64,000 nucleotides of DNA from assembly GCA_903927295.1 (NCBI GenBank), contig CAIYMN010000272.1:46468-110467 (forward strand). Reading direction: 5' to 3'. The translations under genes were made by a program, and so were the position numbers. The stretch comes from an uncultured beta proteobacterium (GTDB lineage: Bacteria; Pseudomonadota; Gammaproteobacteria; Burkholderiales; Burkholderiaceae_C). Below the pieces are notes generated by a model. It did not search any database. It was not told the DNA's origin and saw only the letters and a list, made by a program, of their open reading frames with translations. Positions 1-10,074 of the stretch are shown one piece after another (the stretch's first letter is position 1; each line of letters starts with the position of its first letter).

Positions 1-291
1 GCTGTCCTGAATCAGGCTGTCGTCCTTGTAAAAGTAGCCTGAAACCAGAATCACTGGTGAATGGCTGCCTGTTTCGCTGCGGATGCGGCGCGCCAGTTCC
101 ACGCCTTCCATATCGCCGAGTTTGGCGTCGAGCAGGATCAGATCACAACCATGATCCTTCAACCAGCAAAGGGCCTCGGCGCCACTGCTGGCGGTGGCAA
201 CGACATAGCCGCTCCTGGTCAGGATCATCTTCAGTGCCCAACGCACGTCCTCTTCGTCATCAACCACCAGCAGATGGGGTGAAGGCCTCAT
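1..291 (-). CDS. Response regulator receiver-domain protein (partial, C-terminus beyond window edge)
   Basis: Reverse strand reads MRPSPHLLVVDDEEDVRWALKMILTRSGYVVATASSGAEALCWLKDHGCDLILLDAKLGDMEGVELARRIRSE...; REC-domain DD/D pattern; start codon overlaps stop of the histidine kinase (TGATG). Confidence 0.8.
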   Translation of the reverse strand, partial: MRPSPHLLVVDDEEDVRWALKMILTRSGYVVATASSGAEALCWLKDHGCDLILLDAKLGDMEGVELARRIRSETGSHSPVILVSGYFYKDDSLIQDS

Positions 292-1814
292 CAGACACTC
301 ACCGTCAATGGCAGACGTACCGCCAGCGTGCTGCCCTGGCCCTGGACACTGCTTTCCACCGCAATGACGCCGCCATGCTGCTTCACGATGGTGTGACAGA
401 TAGACAGACCCAGACCGGTACCCTGTCCAACCGGGCGCGTGGTAAAGAACGGATCAAAAATCTGGCTCATATGGGCTGACGCGATGCCACAACCTGTATC
501 GCGAACATAAATCGCAGCGTCAGCGCCCTCACGGCGCGTAAAGACACTGACGTCGCCACCTCCAGGCAAAGCCTGGTAGGCATTGAGAACCAGATTCATG
601 ATCACCTGCTGCAGCAAATTGGCGTTGCCTGAAATCGGCAATACGGGTTCGGTGTGATGTTCGATCAAATTGATTTTTTGAATTTTGGCCTGGGGCGTCA
701 AAACGCTGATCGTCTCGTGCACCACCGTCACCAGGTTGAGGGATTCGGCCTGGTTGCTCGATGGCGGGCGCGCATAGCGCAGCAGGTTTTCAATGATCAC
801 GGACGATCGCTCAATGCCTTGCAGGATCTTGCCGACACACTCCTTCTGGAAAGCCGGGTCATCAATCGGATCGAGCAGGAACTGCGCTGCTGAATAGCTC
901 ACCGACAGCGGGTTGCGCAACTCGTGGGCGATGCCACCGGCCATGACGCCCAGGGCAGCCAACTTTTCACTCTGATACAGATGACGCTCCAGCGCCCGCC
1001 TTTCCACCAGATCGCGACCAACAGCAACAATGCCACTGACCTGACCCGAATCATCCCGGATCGGCGAAAAAGACCAGTCAACCGGAATCAGGGCACCGGC
1101 TGCCGAGAGCAGGTTGATTTCACCGAAAAATTCGACCACGCCGCCGGCGACCATCTGATCAATGATGGCCGCCATGTCCTTGCTGCGATTCATTTCACAC
1201 AGCCCGGAAAGCAGTTGCCCACGCACCACGCTGCTTGGATAGCCAGAGATCCGCTCGGCTGCTGAATTCCAGCTCGTGATGCAGCCCACGGCGTCTGTCG
1301 AGATCACCAGATCGTTGGCACTCTCCACTACGCTCGCGAGATGCCGCTCGGCCATCCGGACCTTGGCACTCAACTGAAGCTTCTCCGTGATGTCGTCCAT
1401 CACCACCATGGCATGCTCGACCGTCCTGCCGGTTTTGATCGGTATGACTGTGTAGAAATAGCTGCGGATCGGAACGCCGGGTGCCCGATAGCTCATCGTG
1501 GCGCCAGGCAGTCCGGTGCCGCTCTCGAAAACACCGCGGATCTTCGCTTCCAGCCGCGTAAATTCCAGGATGGCATCGGGGAAAACTTCGCGAAAACGCT
1601 TGCCGATCGTATTGGCCGCGGACCTTTTTGCTTTCTCCAGGAAGTTCCGGTTGGCCGATACCACGCGCAGGGAAGGATCGATCAGGAGCAGGGAAAAAGG
1701 AATGTTCCCAAGCAGCATGTGGTAGAGCTTTTCATACCAGCCTTCCCCGCCCGATGTGCCGGCGCCCGGGCTATCGAAACTCGAAGGCTCGACTGGCAAG
1801 GCCAACTTCTTCAT
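291..1814 (-). CDS. PAS-domain sensor histidine kinase
   Basis: Two PAS-like segments, H-box GGIAHELRNPLSV, N/G boxes (NLVLNAYQAL, DTGCGI, GTGLGLSICHTIV). Confidence 0.93.
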   Translation of the reverse strand: MKKLALPVEPSSFDSPGAGTSGGEGWYEKLYHMLLGNIPFSLLLIDPSLRVVSANRNFLEKAKRSAANTIGKRFREVFPDAILEFTRLEAKIRGVFESGTGLPGATMSYRAPGVPIRSYFYTVIPIKTGRTVEHAMVVMDDITEKLQLSAKVRMAERHLASVVESANDLVISTDAVGCITSWNSAAERISGYPSSVVRGQLLSGLCEMNRSKDMAAIIDQMVAGGVVEFFGEINLLSAAGALIPVDWSFSPIRDDSGQVSGIVAVGRDLVERRALERHLYQSEKLAALGVMAGGIAHELRNPLSVSYSAAQFLLDPIDDPAFQKECVGKILQGIERSSVIIENLLRYARPPSSNQAESLNLVTVVHETISVLTPQAKIQKINLIEHHTEPVLPISGNANLLQQVIMNLVLNAYQALPGGGDVSVFTRREGADAAIYVRDTGCGIASAHMSQIFDPFFTTRPVGQGTGLGLSICHTIVKQHGGVIAVESSVQGQGSTLAVRLPLTVSV

Positions 1815-2656
1815 GCCTGGCTTTCAGATAGATCGGGGCAGAAGTTGTACGGTGGCCAGGGGCCCCGCAGCTCCATCGCCAATCCTATGGTCTGGTAAGC
1901 ATCCTGCTGCTCGGCCAGCGCGACGCGGAAATCCGGCAGCGTTTCAACGTCGAGCAGGAATGCGGCGTTAAAGACCATACGCTCGGGTCTTCCGGTGACG
2001 TTGCTGGCATGCAGGCGCAGGGTTGTGGCGTCGATCGAGCGCAGTTGCAGTGAGTGCATCAAGTCCTGGTTGACTCGCTCCAGGCCAGCTTCCAGCGCGG
2101 TCTCAATCCGCGTATCGAGCTGCTTCTGCTGCAAGTAGCGCAGCCCGGGCGACTGCGACAGCGCGGCGCGGCACGACTGCACCTGTGCGTCTTCGGACGC
2201 AATGATCTGACGCGCATTGTCTTCGAGCAGATAGCCCTTGACACTCCACTCGCTCTTGTCGATCAAGGTATCGAGCCCGCTTTCGATCGCACCGCTGTGT
2301 CGCTGCAGAAACGCCATCAGGCTGTCGTGCGAGCGATAGATGGTGCCAAACTTGACCGGCAGCACGGGTGAGGCGGCCATGGTCCGCGCCACCACCTCCT
2401 CATGGCGGGTAGCGTGCTCGCCGATCCAGGACAGGGTCTGCAGATTCTGCTCCGAGAAATCAGCGATGACCACCTCACTTACCACCGCAACCACCTTATC
2501 CGCCACCACAGCCGTGATCGGGAAACGCTCATCGACGCCAGCCAAAGCCGGCCCGACCAAGGACTGATCCAAAGCAAGACATTGCGGCCGCGCCAGGCAA
2601 TAGAGGTAAATGCCGGTCAACGCGGTCGCTTCAGCGTGCGGATCGGCCACGCTCAT
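1811..2656 (-). CDS. GvpL/GvpF family gas vesicle protein
   Basis: GIYLYCLAR..., ATRHEEVVARTMAASPVLPVKFGTIY... typical of GvpL/F; sits between CDC48-like and kinase genes. Confidence 0.85.
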   Translation of the reverse strand: MSVADPHAEATALTGIYLYCLARPQCLALDQSLVGPALAGVDERFPITAVVADKVVAVVSEVVIADFSEQNLQTLSWIGEHATRHEEVVARTMAASPVLPVKFGTIYRSHDSLMAFLQRHSGAIESGLDTLIDKSEWSVKGYLLEDNARQIIASEDAQVQSCRAALSQSPGLRYLQQKQLDTRIETALEAGLERVNQDLMHSLQLRSIDATTLRLHASNVTGRPERMVFNAAFLLDVETLPDFRVALAEQQDAYQTIGLAMELRGPWPPYNFCPDLSESQA

Positions 2657-4806
2657 GGCTCCTTGCGCGCCGCTTCAAAATGGCGCGCCTGGATCAGCAA
2701 GGGTGCCAGCTTTGCCGTCTTGGCGCCGCCACCCTGACCCTGCGTAATGCGCTCCCGAATGGCGTTCAAGGCCGCACGATTGCAGATGGCGCCCAGATCG
2801 GCCCCACTCAGACCCGCTGTGTCAAGCGCCAGGGCTTTGAGATCCACGCCTTTGGCGACCGGCTTGCCACGCACCTGGACCTGCAAAATTGCCAGGCGCT
2901 GACCCTCGTCCGGCAAGCCGATCTCGATCGTCACATCAAAGCGCCCTGGCCGAAGCAAAGCCGGGTCGACCATGTCGGGCCGGTTCGTTGCCGCCAGCAC
3001 CAAAACGCCAGCGAGTTTCTCGACGCCGTCGAGTTCAGCCAGGAACTGGCCCACCACGCGCTCGCTGACACCCGAGTCCGAAGCGCCGCTGCCACGGCGC
3101 GGCACCAGAGCATCCACCTCATCGAAGAACACCAGACAGGGTGCGGCCTGCTTGGCCTTCTGGAAGACTTCGCGCACGGCGCGTTCGGACTCCCCGACGT
3201 ACTTGGACATCAGGGCCGGTCCCTTGACAGAAATGAAGTTGACCTGCGTGGCACTCGCGGCCGCCTGCGCCAGCAGCGTCTTGCCGCAACCTGGTGGTCC
3301 ACACAGCAGTACGCCCTTGAGCGGCTTGATGCCGGCTGCCTCAAACAGCTCGCCGTATTGCAGTGGCCATTCGAGCAGCTCACGCAGCATGCGCTTGGGC
3401 TCCTCGAGTCCGCCCACATCGTCCCAGCCAGTGTTGGGAACTTCGACAAAGACCTCGCGCAATGCGGACGGTTCAACGTCGCGCAACGCCGCCAGAAAAT
3501 CATCCTTGCAAAGTTCCAGTTTTTGCAACGATTCGTAGGGCAAAGAGGCTTGCGCGAAGTCAATCTCGGGCAGAATGCGTCGCACACAAATCATGGCCGC
3601 TTCGCGACACAGTGCTTCCAGATCTGCGCCGACAAAACCGTGCGTGATGTCGGCCAGCCGCGCCAGATCAACATCATCGGCGACGGGCATGCCGCGCGTG
3701 TAGATTTCAAGAATCGCCAAACGACCATGCCGGTCCGGAATGGGGATCCCGATCTCGCGATCAAAACGCCCGGGCCGGCGCAGCGCCGGATCGATGGCGT
3801 TGGGAATATTCGTAGCGGCAATGACGACCACCTGGCCTCGCGCCTTCAGGCCGTCCATCAGACTCAGGAGTTGGGCCACAACACGGCGCTCGACCTGATG
3901 TTCCCCCCCCAGACCTTCACGCTTGGGAGCAATGGAATCGATCTCGTCGATAAAGATGATGCTCGGAGCCTGTTTGGTTGCGTCGTCGAACAGCTTGCGC
4001 AGGAAGCCCTCGGACTCGCCGTAAAACTTCTGCATGATCTCGGGACCGCTGATCGAAAAGAAGTGCACATCGGTTTCATGCGCAACGGCCCGGGCGATCA
4101 GCGTCTTGCCACAGCCGGGTGGTCCGTACAGCAGCACCCCCTTGGGCGCATCGATCCCAAGCCGGACGAACACTTCAGGAAATCGTAGCGGCAGCTCGAT
4201 GATTTCGCGCACCCGCTGCACCTCACGCTTGAGGCCGCCAATATCTTCATACGACAGCGCAGCTCGTCCCGCCGGACTGGCCTTCGCCTCGGACTGTGCC
4301 GGCCCAACCGAAAGCAGCGTGTCCGGCGCAATCAGCACCGGACCCTTGGGCTTGGTCTCGCGCACCAGAAAGTCCAGTGATCGACTGCCAAACAGGGTGC
4401 CTCTGATGCGGTCGCCCTCCAATACCGGCAAGCCGTCGAGCCGGGCCCCTATGTATTCCAGATCACGGTCTGACAAGCCAGGCGCTGTGGGTGAAAGAAC
4501 AATGCGCTGAGCTGGTTGTGCCTTCACTTTGTGAATTGACACGACATCATCAAGGGCCACCCCGGCGTTGACGCGGGACAACCCGTCAAGCTGAACCCTG
4601 GTGGCGCCACGATCATCCTTGTACGCGGGCATCAGCTTGCAGACTGTGCGACGCTTGCCGCTGATCTCGACAATGTCCCCAATTTCCAGTCCCAGCGCCA
4701 GAATATCGCTTGGATCGAGTCGTGCCAGCGCGCGCCCGACGTCCTTGCTCAGCGCCTCACTAACCTTGAAACGCAGGCCCGCCTCTTCGGTTTTCTTGTT
4801 TGTCAT
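2653..4806 (-). CDS. CDC48/p97/VAT-like AAA ATPase, N-domain plus two AAA domains
   Basis: N-terminal double-psi-barrel-like segment; two Walker A GPPGCGKT motifs; Walker B IIFIDEIDS and LVFFDEVDA. Confidence 0.95.
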   Translation of the reverse strand: MTNKKTEEAGLRFKVSEALSKDVGRALARLDPSDILALGLEIGDIVEISGKRRTVCKLMPAYKDDRGATRVQLDGLSRVNAGVALDDVVSIHKVKAQPAQRIVLSPTAPGLSDRDLEYIGARLDGLPVLEGDRIRGTLFGSRSLDFLVRETKPKGPVLIAPDTLLSVGPAQSEAKASPAGRAALSYEDIGGLKREVQRVREIIELPLRFPEVFVRLGIDAPKGVLLYGPPGCGKTLIARAVAHETDVHFFSISGPEIMQKFYGESEGFLRKLFDDATKQAPSIIFIDEIDSIAPKREGLGGEHQVERRVVAQLLSLMDGLKARGQVVVIAATNIPNAIDPALRRPGRFDREIGIPIPDRHGRLAILEIYTRGMPVADDVDLARLADITHGFVGADLEALCREAAMICVRRILPEIDFAQASLPYESLQKLELCKDDFLAALRDVEPSALREVFVEVPNTGWDDVGGLEEPKRMLRELLEWPLQYGELFEAAGIKPLKGVLLCGPPGCGKTLLAQAAASATQVNFISVKGPALMSKYVGESERAVREVFQKAKQAAPCLVFFDEVDALVPRRGSGASDSGVSERVVGQFLAELDGVEKLAGVLVLAATNRPDMVDPALLRPGRFDVTIEIGLPDEGQRLAILQVQVRGKPVAKGVDLKALALDTAGLSGADLGAICNRAALNAIRERITQGQGGGAKTAKLAPLLIQARHFEAARKEP

Positions 4807-5408
4807 TTCTTCTTGCCTTTCTTGCTCAGCGCAATTTCAAGAATGCCATTGCGGCAATGAAAGCTGAGCTTGTCGGCTGAAAAGCTGGCGGGCAAGAGCA
4901 TCTCTTTTCGGTAGTTGGGGTGCCCGTTTTCGGTTGTGATGAGCAGGATGTCATCATCAAGCTCCACCTTGACATTGGCTTCTTCGGTCCCTGGCACTTC
5001 GGCCACGATCAGCAGGCGACCCGGCTCATCGAACAAATCGACCATCGGCTCACGGATTTCGCGCACCGCGACCAACTTTCCCTCTTCGTCCTTGCGGATG
5101 TTGCCAAAAGGCTCGACTCTTGGCCCTTTGTCGCCGATACCGGATTTGATCGTGAAGCCAAACACTCCTTTGGTGTTCTGGTCCGATCCCAGCTTGAACT
5201 CGCCGCTCTTGCTCAGGCTGCCACCGGCCTGCTCGGCTTCCTGCGCCAACTTGCCCAACTGCTCTATCAATTTGCCCATACCGGAAAAGAAACCAGCACC
5301 GGACGGTTCAGGCTTTACTTTTGCAAATGCCTCACCCAGTCGACGTCCGATTTCATCGAGGCGCTCTTTGCCCAGGGTAAATTCGTCACTTCGTTTTCTG
5401 TCAACCAC
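4803..5408 (-). CDS. GvpH/Hsp20-like gas vesicle protein
   Basis: C-terminal alpha-crystallin-like fold (LLIVAEVPGTEEANVKVELDDDILLITTENG...); in operon with GvpL/F gene. Confidence 0.75.
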   Translation of the reverse strand: MVDRKRSDEFTLGKERLDEIGRRLGEAFAKVKPEPSGAGFFSGMGKLIEQLGKLAQEAEQAGGSLSKSGEFKLGSDQNTKGVFGFTIKSGIGDKGPRVEPFGNIRKDEEGKLVAVREIREPMVDLFDEPGRLLIVAEVPGTEEANVKVELDDDILLITTENGHPNYRKEMLLPASFSADKLSFHCRNGILEIALSKKGKKK

Positions 5409-5446
5409 AATATTTCCCCTTTGGTAGCTACAAGCATGAAGAGTGC

Positions 5447-6991
5447 CTAGTCACGGTCTGTGTCATCGCGACGCTTGTACTCATCCTTCATGAACTGAAC
5501 AGACGAAATTTCGTAGGTCTTGAGCTTGCTGTGAATGGTCTTGTAATCAATCTGCAGCAACCTGGCGGCCTGTGCCTTGTTGCCCTGGGTCAAGGCCAGG
5601 GTGCGCGCCAACATGGCCCGCTCGACCTGGGCCGTTATCTGCGCTACTGCTTCCTTCATGGGCAAATCGGTTCCCATGGCAAGCAAGCCCGCCGGATCAC
5701 AAAGCGGGCAGGTCTTCTGATCGGTGCTTTCAAGCCAGACTGCCTTGCGCTTTTCCGGCTCGAAAGGTTGCAGCGGACGAGTGCGTTGATCCAGCGTGGA
5801 AATCAGCTCGGGTCCAATCAGGCCGTCAGCGGAATCGCACAGCAAGACGGCGCGGCGCAACTGATTGCGCAACTCGCGCGCGTTTCCGGGCCAGTCATAG
5901 CGCTGCAAAATGGCCCAGGCATTGACGGACAGGCCTTTGACCTGTTTGGCCAGTTCCGCATTGGTCTGTCCGAGGAAGCGGTGCACCAGAAAAACGAGAT
6001 CTTCCTTGCGTTCACGCAGCGCCGTCAAGTGAATCGTGTACTCGGCCAGCCGGTGGTACAGGTCACCACGAAAGGTACGCTGAGCAACCATCGCGAGCAA
6101 GTCGGCATTGGTTGCTGCCACGACGCGAAAATCAACTTTCTGCTCTTTGGTCGCGCCGATCCGGTGGATGCGCCGGGTCTCCAGCACGCGAAGCAATTTT
6201 CCCTGCATCGCCAGCGGCAAATTGCCGATTTCATCCAGGAAAATTGTGCCGCCTTCGGCCAGTTCAAAGGCACCGGCCTTGGCTTGATGCGCACCGGTGA
6301 AAGCGCCCTTTTCATGGCCGAACAGCTCGCTTTCGATCAGGTTTTCCGAAATCGCACCGCAGTCCACTGCCACGAGCGGTTTGCCAGCGCGGTCACTTCG
6401 GGCATGAATGGCCTGCGAAAGCAGTTCCTTGCCGGTTCCAGACTCACCTGTAATCAGAATCGAGAAATTGGTCCGCGCTACCCGCTCCACCTCGCGCTGA
6501 ATGCCCTGGATAGCCTCGCTGTTGCCCATCGAGTTGACCAGTGAATCTGCCTTTCGCGCCGAATCCGCAATGTGACGGACCTGCAGCTTGGACTTTCTCT
6601 CCTCAAACGCGTAGCGAACCGTGCGCACCACGTCCTCGTTCTTGAACGGCTTGGTCAAGTAATCCCAGGCGCCAGCCCGCACCGCACGCACCGCATCGTG
6701 GGTCTTGCCGTTGGCGGTCACCATAATGACGGGCAAAGTCTTGTGTTCAGCCTTGATTTTCGCCAGCACCTCAAAGCCGTCCATATCGGGCAAACCAATA
6801 TCGAGCAGCACCAGGTCCGGCGCCTGTGTACGCACAATGCTCAGAGCCTCTTCGCCGTCACCCGCTGACAAGGCTACAAAACCGGCCTGCCGCATCAGAT
6901 TCGACATGACCCAACGCGCGTCTTCCTGATCGTCCACTACCAGCACCCTGGCCTGGAGAAAGGGCTTGCTATCGGAGGGTTCAGTCATCAT
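5447..6991 (-). CDS. Sigma54-dependent NtrC-family response regulator
   Basis: REC domain; AAA+ with [14 protein letters not shown] motif and DEIGNLPL; C-terminal Fis-like HTH. Confidence 0.95.
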   Translation of the reverse strand: MMTEPSDSKPFLQARVLVVDDQEDARWVMSNLMRQAGFVALSAGDGEEALSIVRTQAPDLVLLDIGLPDMDGFEVLAKIKAEHKTLPVIMVTANGKTHDAVRAVRAGAWDYLTKPFKNEDVVRTVRYAFEERKSKLQVRHIADSARKADSLVNSMGNSEAIQGIQREVERVARTNFSILITGESGTGKELLSQAIHARSDRAGKPLVAVDCGAISENLIESELFGHEKGAFTGAHQAKAGAFELAEGGTIFLDEIGNLPLAMQGKLLRVLETRRIHRIGATKEQKVDFRVVAATNADLLAMVAQRTFRGDLYHRLAEYTIHLTALRERKEDLVFLVHRFLGQTNAELAKQVKGLSVNAWAILQRYDWPGNARELRNQLRRAVLLCDSADGLIGPELISTLDQRTRPLQPFEPEKRKAVWLESTDQKTCPLCDPAGLLAMGTDLPMKEAVAQITAQVERAMLARTLALTQGNKAQAARLLQIDYKTIHSKLKTYEISSVQFMKDEYKRRDDTDRD

Positions 6992-7647
6992 GATGCTGTC
7001 TGAGCCTGCTTTTCCCGAAGCGACGGGAGCAATTGGCGCACGAGAATGTCGGCGTCGAGCAGACTTTCGACGGAGTGCGCCAGTCCGAGGAACAGCAAAC
7101 CTACTTCGTCAGCCAGCAGCGTTGCATTGATCCGATTCGCAATGAAGCGATCTCGCTCGATCAGCAATTGGCGACTCTGCAGAACACGCTGTGCAGTCTG
7201 ACCAGCATCGGCGTCACGCCCGGCCTCCTGGTGAAAGCGATACTCCTGCAACAGAAGTTGCGGGTCCTCGGTCCCCATCAGACGCGAACCCAAGCCGATG
7301 AACTCGACCAGCAACTGGTAGTTCTTGCTACCCTGAGCAGCGACATCCCGAACAATCTGTTCCTCCTTGCCGCAGATCGGCAAGCCATCCTGATACAGGC
7401 GCACACTGGCGTAAGGAAGGTTGAGTGCCTGAATGATTTTCCTGATGCCGGTCCAGACATCCTCGATGGACTGCAAATGCCTGATCCATTTGGCCTGACC
7501 GTATTTTTTGACATAGTCGAGCTTGGTCTGCCCATGCAGCGAGCCCATATCCTGTTCAGTATGGACGATGGGAACCACTATCAGTGTCCGCATGTTTTGC
7601 AGTCTGTGGAAAAAGGGGAAGACAGGTCGAACCCGGCATGGCCTCAA
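6988..7647 (-). CDS. Conserved hypothetical protein, first gene of the gas-vesicle-associated operon
   Basis: ORF overlaps the response regulator start by 4 nt. Start ambiguous: TTG at 7647 or ATG at 7593 (MRTLIVVPIVHTEQDMGSL...). Confidence 0.7.
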   Translation of the reverse strand: MRPCRVRPVFPFFHRLQNMRTLIVVPIVHTEQDMGSLHGQTKLDYVKKYGQAKWIRHLQSIEDVWTGIRKIIQALNLPYASVRLYQDGLPICGKEEQIVRDVAAQGSKNYQLLVEFIGLGSRLMGTEDPQLLLQEYRFHQEAGRDADAGQTAQRVLQSRQLLIERDRFIANRINATLLADEVGLLFLGLAHSVESLLDADILVRQLLPSLREKQAQTAS

Positions 7648-7856
7648 GCCCCATGTTCTCCTCCATTAGGCGTTGATTCTGGACGATGTATGTCCGTTTT
7701 GGTGCGTCTTATCTGGCTTAATCATGATGTACATCAAGAAGCTGGTGTTCACAAGACCGAGCCAGGACTCCGTTTATCCAACACACATGCGCTATCCTGA
7801 ACACGACCATAATTGCTTATCGTCAAACTTTTCAATAACTAAAATCGCGAGGATTG

Positions 7857-8768
7857 ATGTTTAGCTTTCTTCCAGCACCCATGGTCGGACTGATCGCCGC
7901 GATGCTACTGCTGCTCAACATATTGTTCTGGGTGCCCGTGCTGCTGTTGCTGGCTTTGGTCAAGCTGCTGATTCCACTCAAATCGGTGCGAATGGCTATA
8001 GACCCTCTGCTGCTGCACATTGCCGAAGCCTGGATTGCCGGCAACAGTGCCTGGATGGGCCTGACGCAAGGCACGCAATGGGACGTTCAGGGCATCGACG
8101 ATCTGAAGTACCACAGCTGGTACCTGGTGAACTGCAACCACCAGTCCTGGGTTGACATTCTGGTGCTGCAGCATCTTTTCAACCGCCGCATTCCGCTGCT
8201 CAAGTTCTTTCTCAAGCAGCAATTGATCTGGGTGCCTATCATGGGCCTGGCCTGGTGGGCACTGGAATTTCCCTTCATGCGTCGGCACAGCGAGGACTAC
8301 CTTAAACAGCACCCTGAAATGCGCGGCAAGGACCAGGAAACAACGCGCAAGGCCTGTGAAAAATTCGCCCTGATTCCGACCAGCGTCATGAATTTTCTGG
8401 AAGGCACACGCTTCACTCCCGCAAAACACCAGCGTCAGAAATCACCGTACCGGCATTTGCTCAAACCCAAGGCGGGTGGCCTGGCGCTGGCGCTGAACGC
8501 CATGGGTGACAAGTTTCAGGCGATTCTGGACGTGACCATTGTCTATCCGGAAGGAACGCCCGATTTCTGGCAGTTTCTGCGCGGACAGCTCAAGCGCGTG
8601 GTCGTTCGCGTGCGCACGATTCCGATACCGCAACAACTGGCGCAATGCGATTACGCCGGCGACCCAGCGGTGCGCGAGGCCTACCAGAAATGGGTGCAGC
8701 AGTTGTGGCTGGACAAGGACGCGCAGATCGCCGCGCTTATTTCCCGCCCAGACCCATCGCCCGGGTGA
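7857..8768 (+). CDS. 1-acyl-sn-glycerol-3-phosphate acyltransferase family (YihG-like)
   Basis: NHQSWVDILVLQ motif, FLEGTRFTPAK; hydrophobic N-terminus. Confidence 0.9.
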   Translation: MFSFLPAPMVGLIAAMLLLLNILFWVPVLLLLALVKLLIPLKSVRMAIDPLLLHIAEAWIAGNSAWMGLTQGTQWDVQGIDDLKYHSWYLVNCNHQSWVDILVLQHLFNRRIPLLKFFLKQQLIWVPIMGLAWWALEFPFMRRHSEDYLKQHPEMRGKDQETTRKACEKFALIPTSVMNFLEGTRFTPAKHQRQKSPYRHLLKPKAGGLALALNAMGDKFQAILDVTIVYPEGTPDFWQFLRGQLKRVVVRVRTIPIPQQLAQCDYAGDPAVREAYQKWVQQLWLDKDAQIAALISRPDPSPG

Positions 8769-9900
8769 TCACTTCTTTCATGATTTCGTTGGTGCCGCCG
8801 TAGATGCGCTGCACGCGGGCGTCGGCGTAGGCGCGGGTGATCGGGTAGTCCCACATATAGCCGTAGCCGCCAAACAGTTGCACGCACTCGTCCATCACCT
8901 TGCACTGCAGGTCCGAGCACCAGTACTTGGCCATGCTGGCGGTCGCGGTGTCAAGCGCGCTGACCAGCAGAAGTTCCATGCATTTGTCGACAAAGACGCG
9001 AGCTATCTGCACCTCGGTCTGCAGTTCGGCCAGCGTAAAGCGCGTGTTCTGGAAGGCAGCGATCGGCTGACCAAAAACCTTGCGCTCTTTCACATAGTCC
9101 ACCGTCCAGTCAATGGCCGCCTGCGAAGCCGCCACGGCGCCAATGGCAATCTGCAAACGCTCCCAGGGCAACTGTTCCATCAGGCAGATGAAGCCGCGGT
9201 TTTCATGCGCTGGACCGCCCAGCAAGTGACTCGCCGGTATGCGCACATTGTCAAAGAAGAGTTCGGCAGTGTCCTGCGCCTTGAGCCCCAATTTCTTCAG
9301 GCGCTTGCCGACTGAATAGCCCGCCATGGCGCGCTCAACCAGCAGCAGACTGGTCCCCTTGGCACCCGCTGCCGGATTGGTCTTGGCCACGACAATCACC
9401 AGATCGGCGTGCCAGCCGTTGGTGATGAAGGTCTTGCTGCCGTTGAGCAGATAGCTGCCATCACCCTGCTGGATCGCCGTGGCCTTGATTCCCTGCAAAT
9501 CGGACCCCGCAGAGGGCTCGCTCATGGCAATGGCGCCTATCAACTCGCCGCTGGCCATGCGTGGCAGGAAGTCCTTCTTCTGAGCTTCGGTACCGTAACG
9601 CAGGATGTAGGGTGCAACGATCTCGTTGTGCAGCGAGTAGCCAATGCCGGAAAAGCCTGCGCGACTCAGTTCCTCCATCTGCACCACCGAATACAGTTTG
9701 TCAGCTCCGGCGCCGCCATACTCCTCGGGCATGCTCATGCACAAGAAGCCGTTCTCTCCGGCCTTGTTCCAGACAGCACGATCCACGTAGCCCTGCTCTT
9801 CCCACGCGGCATGGAAAGGCGCAATTTCCTTGTCGATGAAGCGACGAAAACTGTCCCGAAAGGTTTCGTGGTCGGGATCAAACAGGGTTCTCTGGATCAT
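8737..9900 (-). CDS. Acyl-CoA dehydrogenase
   Basis: AIAMSEPSAGSDLQGIKATA, FQNTRFTLAELQTEV, QLFGGYGYMWDYPITRAYADARVQRIYGGTNEIMKEVI. Confidence 0.95.
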   Translation of the reverse strand: MIQRTLFDPDHETFRDSFRRFIDKEIAPFHAAWEEQGYVDRAVWNKAGENGFLCMSMPEEYGGAGADKLYSVVQMEELSRAGFSGIGYSLHNEIVAPYILRYGTEAQKKDFLPRMASGELIGAIAMSEPSAGSDLQGIKATAIQQGDGSYLLNGSKTFITNGWHADLVIVVAKTNPAAGAKGTSLLLVERAMAGYSVGKRLKKLGLKAQDTAELFFDNVRIPASHLLGGPAHENRGFICLMEQLPWERLQIAIGAVAASQAAIDWTVDYVKERKVFGQPIAAFQNTRFTLAELQTEVQIARVFVDKCMELLLVSALDTATASMAKYWCSDLQCKVMDECVQLFGGYGYMWDYPITRAYADARVQRIYGGTNEIMKEVITRAMGLGGK

Positions 9901-9979
9901 GGCTTCATCGCAATCTTCAAAATGGACTATTTATACAAAGCGTTCGCTTTGCGAAAAGAATATACTGCATTTATGAAGC

Positions 9980-10047
9980 CGTCACTGCGAGGAGCGTAGC
10001 GACGCGGCAGTCCATGCATGGATTGCCGCGCTGCGCTCGCAATGACG
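9980..10047. repeat. REP-like palindromic element
   Basis: CGTCACTGCGAGGAGCGTAGCGACGCGGCAGTCCATGCATGGATTGCCGCGCTGCGCTCGCAATGACG; arms fold on each other around CCATGCATGG. Confidence 0.85.
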
Positions 10048-10074
10048 AAACCAAAATCCTGAACTGGAGTTCCC

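Noticed and set aside
2680-4188. 502-aa plus-strand ORF opposite the CDC48-like gene
   Set aside because: Shadow ORF; no domain signatures and the opposite strand encodes conserved AAA domains.
7648-7856. Sigma54 -24/-12 promoter upstream of the gas-vesicle-associated operon
   Set aside because: No TGGCAC-N5-TTGC-like sequence found on the minus strand by eye.
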